Positions 1 to 3,882 of a DNA stretch of 5,323 nucleotides are shown one piece after another. How positions within the stretch are numbered: the first letter of the stretch is position 1; the number at the start of each line of letters is the position of its first letter. The DNA is from Pseudomonas sp. Lineage in GTDB: Bacteria > Pseudomonadota > Gammaproteobacteria > Pseudomonadales > Pseudomonadaceae. A program made the position numbers and the translations under genes. A model generated the notes under the pieces. It was not told the origin of the DNA. It was given only the letters and a program-made list of their open reading frames with translations, and searched no databases. Location: NCBI GenBank assembly GCA_026398835.1, contig JAPLSD010000415.1, positions 1 through 5,323 on the forward strand, read 5' to 3'.

Positions 1-793
1 GGACTACCTGACCGACACCGCCGAATCCAGCTACCTCGAAAGCAAAGCGCTGATCGAACGCTGGCACGGCAAGGGCCGTCTGCACTATGCAGTGACCCCG
101 CGCTTCGCGCCGACCAGCACCCCGGAACAACTGACCCTGGCCGGACAATTACTCAGCGAATACCCCGACTTGTACATGCAGACGCACATCAGCGAAAACC
201 TGCAGGAAGTCGAATGGGTCAAGGAGTTGTTCCCGGAGCGCAAAGGCTATCTGGACGTCTACGACCACTACAAACTACTGGGCGAACGCTCGGTATTCGC
301 CCACGGCGTGCATCTGTGCGACGACGAATGCGCGCGCCTGGCTGAAACCGGTTCGGCAATCGCCTTCTGCCCAACCTCGAACTTCTTCCTCGGCAGCGGC
401 CTGTTCAATCTGCCGATGGCCGAGAAGCACAATTTGAATGTCGGACTGGGAACAGATGTCGGCGGCGGCACCAGTTTCTCGCTGCTGCAAACCCTGAACG
501 AAGCGTACAAAGTCATGCAGATGCAGGGTGCTCGTCTGAGTCCGTTCAAGTCGCTGTACCTGGCCACCCTAGGAGGCGCACGAGCCCTGCGCCTGGAAGA
601 CAAGATCGGCACCCTGCAACCAGGCACCGACGCGGACTTCCTGGTGCTCGACTACAACGCCACGCCGCTGCTCAGCTATCGCCTCAAACAAGCCAATAAC
701 ATCGCCGAGACGTTGTTTGTATTGATGACGCTGGGGGATGACCGGACGGTGTTGCAGACTTATGCGGCGGGGAATCTGGTGCATCAGCGCTAA
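1..793 (+). CDS. guaD: Guanine deaminase, 3' part (5' end outside window)
   Basis: The enzyme hydrolyses guanine to xanthine and ammonia in the cytoplasm, feeding purine breakdown through xanthine dehydrogenase. The reading frame is open from base 2, giving 263 codons to the TAA at 791-793; family members are about 430-440 residues, so roughly the last 60% is here. Seen in the sequence: a TPRFAPT segment (about 92-112) that in this family contacts the guanine ring; THISEN with a likely zinc-ligand His (185-187) and Glu (194-196); FAHGVHL with His (302-304); FCPTSN; and GTDVGGG with the metal-binding Asp (455-457). This is the amidohydrolase metal set expected C-terminal of the HxH motif, which lies outside the window. 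The end, with ADFLVLD and a conserved-looking tail, is intact. In pseudomonads guaD usually follows the xdh (xanthine dehydrogenase) genes; that upstream region is not visible. The identification is confident; the distinction from other amidohydrolases rests on the TPRFAPT/THISEN/GTDVGGG combination. Confidence 0.95.
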   Translation, partial: DYLTDTAESSYLESKALIERWHGKGRLHYAVTPRFAPTSTPEQLTLAGQLLSEYPDLYMQTHISENLQEVEWVKELFPERKGYLDVYDHYKLLGERSVFAHGVHLCDDECARLAETGSAIAFCPTSNFFLGSGLFNLPMAEKHNLNVGLGTDVGGGTSFSLLQTLNEAYKVMQMQGARLSPFKSLYLATLGGARALRLEDKIGTLQPGTDADFLVLDYNATPLLSYRLKQANNIAETLFVLMTLGDDRTVLQTYAAGNLVHQR

Positions 794-804
794 AGACTGG
801 AAAC

Positions 805-850
805 AAAAAATCCCCCGCAACCATAGGTTAGAGGCTGCGGGGGATTTTTT
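805..850 (+). terminator. Rho-independent terminator after guaD
   Basis: The 15-base arm 805-819 (A-tract, then TCCCCCGCA) pairs perfectly with 836-850 (TGCGGGGGA, then T-tract). After one mismatch, CC at 821-822 can also pair with GG at 833-834, leaving a 10-base loop. The hairpin starts 12 bases after the guaD stop and is followed by a run of seven T. Because A-runs flank it on the left, it could also stop transcripts arriving from gntR on the other strand. Confidence 0.93.
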
Positions 851-874
851 TCGCCTGTCAGATTGCAAAACTCT

Positions 875-1005
875 TGTAGGAGCGAGGCTTGCCCGCGATC
901 GAGCGCGAAGCGGTCGTAAATCCTGCAACTGAGCTGTATCAGGTGGAACGAGTCGGCTGAATTACGACTGCTCGCAGCCGATCGCGGGCAAGCCTCGCTC
1001 CTACA
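875..1005. repeat. Inverted pair of Pseudomonas REP elements (REPIN/BIME-like)
   Basis: The 27-base arm 875-901 (TGTAGGAGCGAGGCTTGCCC then GCGATCG) is an exact reverse complement of 979-1005, with 77 bases between. Each arm holds the imperfect palindrome typical of REP units, GCG-A-GGC-TT-GCC-CGC with one bulged A (882-896, and 984-998 on the other strand). Inner segments also pair: GTCGTAA at 913-919 with TTACGAC at 962-968. Sequences beginning GTAGGAGCGAG are abundant extragenic repeats in fluorescent pseudomonads (known), moved by RAYT transposases (none is encoded here). The pair sits between convergent genes, just after the guaD terminator and 14 bases beyond the gntR stop. It may therefore also shape the 3' end of the gntR transcript (inference). 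Confidence 0.92.
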
Positions 1006-1019
1006 GGAACAGCAGCGAA

Positions 1020-1784
1020 TCAAATCTTCGCCGCTGAACGCCCTGGCTTCTTGGTCTGCAACAGGTGCGAGAACACTGCGTGCAAATCGTCTGAGGCGCT
1101 TTCTTCGTCGAGGTTGAGTTTGCTATCGATGTGATCCATGTGATGCATCATCAGGTTCACCGCCAGATCAGCGTCACGCGCCTCGATGGCATCGATCAAC
1201 TGAGTGTGTTCATCGTAGGAACAGTGTGAGCGGTTGCCGCTTTCGTACTGGGCGATGATCAATGAAGTCTGAGACACCAGACTGCGCTGGAAGCTGATCA
1301 GCGGCGCATTCTTCGCCGCTTCAGCCAGCTTCAAGTGGAATTCGCCCGACAACCGGATGCCCGCCCCACGATCGCCGCGGGAGAAGCTGTCGCGCTCGTC
1401 GTTGACCATCTGCCTCAGTTCTGCAAGCTGTTCAGCCGTCGCATGCTGCACCGCCAACTCGGTAATCGCCCGCTCAACCAGACGCCGTGCCAGGAACACC
1501 TGTCGGGCTTCCTCGACGCTCGGGCTGGCGACCACTGCACCACGATTGGGCCGCAGCAACACCACACCTTCATGGGCCAGGCGCGACAAGGCGCGACGGA
1601 TAATGGTGCGACTGACCCCGAAAATTTCCCCCAGCGCTTCTTCGCTCAACTTGGTGCCGGGCGCCAGACGCTGCTCGAGGATGGCCTCGAAGATATGCGC
1701 GTAGACAATATCGTCCTGGGTTCCGCTGCGGCCGGCTTTGCCTGCTCGCGGTTGTTTCTTGAGGGGCTGCAACTGTTCGTTCAT
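1020..1784 (-). CDS. GntR-family transcriptional regulator, FadR/FCD subfamily
   Basis: This is a 254-residue predicted cytoplasmic DNA-binding regulator of normal length for the family. Residues about 24-88 form the winged helix-turn-helix: the recognition region reads LSEEALGEIFGVSRTIIRRA, followed by LAHEGVVLLRPNRGAVV. Residues about 92-223 form the all-helical FCD ligand-binding domain. Candidate metal or ligand residues are H150 (GEFHLKL), H193 (DEHTQL) and H215 (LMMHHM). The Asp normally found four residues before the first His is Ser146 here. N- and C-terminal tails are basic. The start is fixed by an in-frame stop at 1815-1817 with no ATG, GTG or TTG in between. The ATG at 1782-1784 lacks a Shine-Dalgarno match; the leader is pyrimidine-rich (TTTTCCTCCCTC). 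The gene converges on guaD and diverges from the benE-like transporter, so regulation of the transporter, itself and perhaps purine genes is likely (inference). The effector is unknown. Confidence 0.93.
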   Translation of the reverse strand: MNEQLQPLKKQPRAGKAGRSGTQDDIVYAHIFEAILEQRLAPGTKLSEEALGEIFGVSRTIIRRALSRLAHEGVVLLRPNRGAVVASPSVEEARQVFLARRLVERAITELAVQHATAEQLAELRQMVNDERDSFSRGDRGAGIRLSGEFHLKLAEAAKNAPLISFQRSLVSQTSLIIAQYESGNRSHCSYDEHTQLIDAIEARDADLAVNLMMHHMDHIDSKLNLDEESASDDLHAVFSHLLQTKKPGRSAAKI

Positions 1785-1826
1785 GGGCGCTCGAGGGAGG
1801 AAAACTGCGGCGAATTAACCGTGACT

Positions 1827-1854
1827 GTAATACGACACAGCAGGTCGCGGGCAA
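1827..1854 (-). promoter_or_regulatory. Candidate sigma-70 promoter for gntR
   Basis: Read on the minus strand, a -35-like TTGCCC (1849-1854) and a -10-like TATTAC (1827-1832) are separated by 16 bases. Transcription would start near 1820, giving a leader of about 36 bases. Both boxes are imperfect, so this is a guess from spacing and position. The TTGT/ACAA boxes lie about 25 bases upstream of the -35. Confidence 0.3.
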
Positions 1855-1878
1855 GTATCGCGTAAAAAACATGGCACA

Positions 1879-1912
1879 TTGTACACAACCGGTTGTACTA
1901 ACACGACTGTAC
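1879..1912. promoter_or_regulatory. Candidate operator for the divergent gntR/benE-like pair
   Basis: Bases 1879-1888 read TTGT-AC-ACAA, an inverted repeat with a 2-base centre. It resembles the TTGT-N2-ACAA sites of many FadR/VanR-type GntR regulators (family knowledge). It overlaps a perfect 12-bp palindrome, ACAACCGGTTGT, at 1885-1896. TGTAC also occurs three times in direct orientation at 1880, 1894 and 1908, exactly 14 bp apart. The cluster is in the intergenic region between the regulator and the transporter. Binding by the adjacent GntR protein is an inference; nothing else in the region is as symmetric. Confidence 0.5.
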
Positions 1913-2026
1913 GGCAGTTTACGCCCGCGTCTGTATTGCAATGATCGGTTACGTTTGAGTTTAGGCTTGAACATAGAATCTGTGGTGAACGCCGACCCTA
2001 AGCGCGCGGATCATCTTTACCAAAAC

Positions 2027-2031
2027 AAGGA
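2027..2031 (+). promoter_or_regulatory. Ribosome-binding site deciding the transporter start
   Basis: AAGGA lies 10 bases before the ATG at 2042-2044. It supports that start over the in-frame ATG at 1871, which has no Shine-Dalgarno match in front of it (the preceding bases are GTAAAAAAC). Confidence 0.65.
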
Positions 2032-2041
2032 ACACCGCTCC

Positions 2042-3232
2042 ATGACCGACGCCACGCAAGCGCAGTTACGCCCATTGGCCGACACTTCGCCATCAGCCAT
2101 CGTTGCCGGGTTCATCGCGATGATGACTGGCTACACCAGCTCTCTGGTGCTGATGTTTCAGGCCGGCCAGGCGGCCGGGCTGACCACCGGGCAAATCTCG
2201 TCGTGGATCTGGGCGATCTCGATCGGCATGGCGGTGTGCAGCATCGGTCTGTCCCTGCGTTATCGCACACCTATCACTATTGCCTGGTCGACCCCGGGCG
2301 CGGCGCTGTTGATCACAAGCCTGGGCGGCGTGACCTACGGCGAAGCCATCGGTGCCTATATAACCTGTGCGGTGCTGGTGACCATTTGCGGGCTGACCGG
2401 CAGTTTCGAACGCTTGGTCAAACGTATTCCCGCCTCGCTGGCTGCGGCGTTGCTGGCCGGGATTCTGTTCAAGATCGGTAGCGAAATTTTCGTCGCCGCG
2501 CAACACCGCACCGCGTTGGTGCTGGGCATGTTCTTCACTTACCTGATCATCAAGCGCCTGTCGCCCCGCTATGCGGTACTTGCGGCATTGCTGATCGGTA
2601 CTGCGCTCTCCGGCCTGATGGGGCTACTGGACTTCAGCGGTTTCAGCCTTGAGGTCGCCACGCCGATCTGGACCAGGCCGCACTTCTCTCTGGCCGCGAC
2701 CATCAGTATCGGCATTCCGCTGTTTGTAGTGGCGATGACCTCGCAGAATATGCCCGGCATCGCCGTGCTGCGCGCCGACGGCTACAACGTGCCGGCTTCA
2801 CCACTAATCACTACCACCGGTATCGCCTCGCTGCTACTGGCACCGTTTGGCTCCCACGGCATCAACCTTGCGGCAATCAGCGCCGCCATCTGCACCGGGC
2901 CGCATGCCCATGAAGATCGCAACAAGCGTTACACCGCTGCGGTCTGGTGCGGGATTTTCTACGGGATTGCCGGGGTCTTCGGCGCAACGCTGGCCGCGCT
3001 GTTCGCCGCGCTACCGAAAGAACTGGTGCTGTCGATTGCCGCACTGGCCTTGTTCGGCTCAATCATCAACGGCCTGAGCATCGCCATGTACGAAGTGAAG
3101 GAACGCGAAGCCGCGCTGATCACCTTCATGGTTACCGCATCGGGGCTGACGCTGTTTTCGATCGGTTCGGCGTTCTGGGGGATTGTTGCGGGGGTGTTGA
3201 CGTTGGTGATTCTGAATTGGCGTAAAGCCTGA
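2042..3232 (+). CDS. BenE-family inner-membrane transporter (benzoate/H+ symporter family)
   Basis: This 396-residue protein is very hydrophobic, with about 12 or more membrane segments (first near residues 19-39, last near 376-393). Family signatures are visible: TPITIAWSTPGAALL (76-90), the region that in the wider APC/NCS2-like fold lines the substrate site; MTSQNMPGIAVLRADGY (232-248), highly characteristic of BenE/YdcO; and FGSHGINLAAISAA (269-282) followed by a His- and charge-rich loop, TGPHAHEDRNKRY. Length matches the family (about 390-400). The protein is complete, with a short charged end, NWRKA. Characterised BenE imports benzoate with protons. Here there is no ben or cat gene nearby; instead the neighbours are a GntR regulator and guaD. 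A purine-related or other aromatic/heterocyclic substrate is therefore possible (inference), and I do not assign the symbol benE. Expression is probably controlled by the divergent gntR product through the 1879-1912 sites. Confidence 0.93.
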   Translation: MTDATQAQLRPLADTSPSAIVAGFIAMMTGYTSSLVLMFQAGQAAGLTTGQISSWIWAISIGMAVCSIGLSLRYRTPITIAWSTPGAALLITSLGGVTYGEAIGAYITCAVLVTICGLTGSFERLVKRIPASLAAALLAGILFKIGSEIFVAAQHRTALVLGMFFTYLIIKRLSPRYAVLAALLIGTALSGLMGLLDFSGFSLEVATPIWTRPHFSLAATISIGIPLFVVAMTSQNMPGIAVLRADGYNVPASPLITTTGIASLLLAPFGSHGINLAAISAAICTGPHAHEDRNKRYTAAVWCGIFYGIAGVFGATLAALFAALPKELVLSIAALALFGSIINGLSIAMYEVKEREAALITFMVTASGLTLFSIGSAFWGIVAGVLTLVILNWRKA

Positions 3233-3271
3233 CAGGCGGGCCCTGAAAAATGGGCTACGACGCAAACGAAT

Positions 3272-3291
3272 CGGCGGCCCAAGGGCCGCCG
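3272..3291 (-). terminator. GC-rich hairpin between benE-like gene and yggL
   Basis: CGGCGGCC (3272-3279) pairs perfectly with GGCCGCCG (3284-3291) around a CAAG loop. It lies 10 bases past the yggL stop and 39 past the transporter stop. The following bases on the yggL strand (ATTCGTTTGCG) are only moderately T-rich, and the other side has no T-run. It is a plausible shared terminator for the convergent genes but not a canonical one. Confidence 0.65.
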
Positions 3292-3301
3292 GTTCAGAAC
3301 A

Positions 3302-3646
3302 TCAGGCTACCGGATTGATTGGCTTTTCCGGGTACCAGACGTCCAACAGCGGGCTGACTTCAACGCTAGTCAGCTCGGTGCGGGCTTTGAGCCAGGCTTC
3401 GACCTTGGCGCGCTGCTCTTCGCTGACCGAACCGCGTTTGATCAGGCAAACCAGACCGTAGTCATCGCCGCCAACATAGCCGAGGCCGTTGGCCTCCATC
3501 GCTTCGTCCAGGAACTCGTTGAGGAAAGCGTCAATAGCTTCATCAGCCAAATCTTCTTTGAAATCCAGGTTCAGCTCGAAACCCAGCTCTTGAAATTCAT
3601 CGACGCACAGTTTTTTGCGCAGACGCTGGGAACGGTTAGTCGCCAT
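3302..3646 (-). CDS. yggL: YggL family protein (DUF469), putative 50S ribosome-binding
   Basis: This is a small acidic 114-residue cytoplasmic protein. The start MATNRSQRLRKKLCVDEFQELGF closely follows the N-terminus of E. coli YggL: a basic RSxRLRKK patch, then DEFQELGF. The C-terminal LLDVWYP corresponds to the family's FDVWW ending. Length is close to E. coli YggL (108). The family (PF04320) is annotated in databases as binding the 50S ribosomal subunit; a detailed role is not clear to me. The ATG at 3644-3646 was chosen because GAGGA lies at the right distance and family homology begins exactly there. An upstream in-frame ATG at 3677-3679 would add 11 unrelated residues. It is divergent from dacB and convergent with the transporter gene. 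Identification is confident; function is weakly known. Confidence 0.93.
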   Translation of the reverse strand: MATNRSQRLRKKLCVDEFQELGFELNLDFKEDLADEAIDAFLNEFLDEAMEANGLGYVGGDDYGLVCLIKRGSVSEEQRAKVEAWLKARTELTSVEVSPLLDVWYPEKPINPVA

Positions 3647-3653
3647 GGAACAA

Positions 3654-3658
3654 TCCTC
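3654..3658 (-). promoter_or_regulatory. Ribosome-binding site of yggL
   Basis: On the minus strand, GAGGA is followed by 7 bases and then the ATG at 3644-3646. This is a strong, well-spaced Shine-Dalgarno that decides the start against the longer reading frame from 3679. Confidence 0.8.
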
Positions 3659-3701
3659 ATAAGTAATAACGGGCGGCACTTTAGCAGTTTAAGCAGCCGA
3701 T

Positions 3702-3767
3702 TGCCCGCCTCTATAGGGCCTTGGCCACACCGTCCGTAAAAAAATAGCCGATTAGAGGCACTGGGCA
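3702..3767. repeat. Imperfect inverted repeat over the yggL promoter region
   Basis: TGCCC-GCCTCTA (3702-3713) pairs with TAGAGGC-act-GGGCA (3753-3767): 12 matched pairs with a 3-base bulge on one arm, enclosing 39 bases. It could be a regulatory site or chance symmetry. Confidence 0.35.
3710..3739 (-). promoter_or_regulatory. Candidate sigma-70 promoter for yggL
   Basis: On the minus strand a -35-like TTACGG (3734-3739) and a -10-like TATAGA (3710-3715) are separated by 18 bases. The start would fall near 3703, giving a leader of about 57 bases. The -10 is good and the -35 moderate. The inverted-repeat arm 3702-3713 overlaps the -10, so a protein binding there could block it. Confidence 0.35.
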
Positions 3768-3810
3768 CGGCACAAGCCGCTACACCTTGGGGCATAATGC
3801 CGACACTTTC

Positions 3811-3882
3811 ATGACCACTGAGGGAATTTATCAACATGCCCTCGTCTTTTTCCCCTCGGCTGTAGGGTTTTACTTCACATGA
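3811..3882 (+). CDS. Possible 23-residue leader reading frame overlapping the dacB start
   Basis: An ATG at 3811-3813 opens a short frame encoding MTTEGIYQHALVFFPSAVGF plus three residues. It stops at TGA 3880-3882, sharing ATGA with the dacB start codon at 3879-3881. Such overlaps usually mean coupled translation. Against it, no Shine-Dalgarno match precedes 3811, and a frame of this size can arise by chance. The peptide resembles nothing I recognise. Confidence 0.25.
   Translation: MTTEGIYQHALVFFPSAVGFYFT
3836..3865 (+). CDS. Possible 9-residue leader peptide before dacB
   Basis: An ATG at 3836-3838 opens a frame encoding MPSSFSPRL, ending at TAG 3863-3865, 13 bases before the dacB ATG. 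It has the best ribosome-binding site in the region: GAGGGA at 3820-3825, 10 bases upstream. dacB itself has only AGGG at 3864-3867, 11 bases before its ATG and overlapping this frame's stop. Ribosomes ending here could reinitiate at dacB (inference). Confidence 0.3.
   Translation: MPSSFSPRL

Larger units (their letters stand above)
1785..2041. other. 257-bp divergent intergenic region, gntR / benE-like gene
   Basis: Besides the operator-like cluster and the candidate gntR promoter, the region holds an 8-bp palindrome ATTGCAAT (1935-1942) and a -10-like TAGAAT (1974-1979). The only -35-like partners for TAGAAT are badly spaced: TTGAGT at 1955-1960 leaves 13 bases and TTACGT at 1949-1954 leaves 19. 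The transporter promoter therefore cannot be assigned with confidence. The region can be read through in the transporter frame from an ATG at 1871, but that extension looks like noncoding sequence (see rejected items). Confidence 0.6.
3647..3878. other. 232-bp divergent intergenic region, yggL / dacB
   Basis: The region contains the yggL leader and candidate promoter, an imperfect inverted repeat (3702-3713 with 3753-3767), and a direct repeat AGCCGATT (3694-3701 and 3746-3753). A -10-like CATAAT (3793-3798) lies inside a small palindrome, GGCAT-A-ATGCC (3791-3801), and short reading frames run up to dacB. No convincing -35 box accompanies CATAAT, so the dacB promoter is only tentatively placed there. 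Confidence 0.6.

Noticed and set aside
1335..1865. 176-codon plus-strand frame opposite gntR
   Set aside because: It is a shadow of the gntR coding strand, with no family resemblance and no ribosome-binding site, and it runs into the divergent promoter region.
1872..1886. Possible sigma-54 promoter beginning TGGCAC
   Set aside because: The -24 half matches, but the bases at the -12 position read ACAC instead of TTGC, so the essential GC is missing.
1871..2041. 57-codon N-terminal extension of the transporter from the ATG at 1871
   Set aside because: The extension is not hydrophobic, has no ribosome-binding site, covers the operator-like palindromes, and would make the protein 453 residues where the family is about 390-400. 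The ATG at 2042 has AAGGA upstream and gives the expected length.
3647..3679. 11-residue N-terminal extension of YggL
   Set aside because: Homology to YggL begins at MATNRS, and a strong GAGGA site sits at the right distance before that ATG.
3763..3777. Possible sigma-54 promoter upstream of dacB (GGGCACG, with GC 10 bases after the GG)
   Set aside because: The spacing of GG and GC fits, but the -12 box is AAGC and the first base is G, so the match is weak and there is no supporting context.
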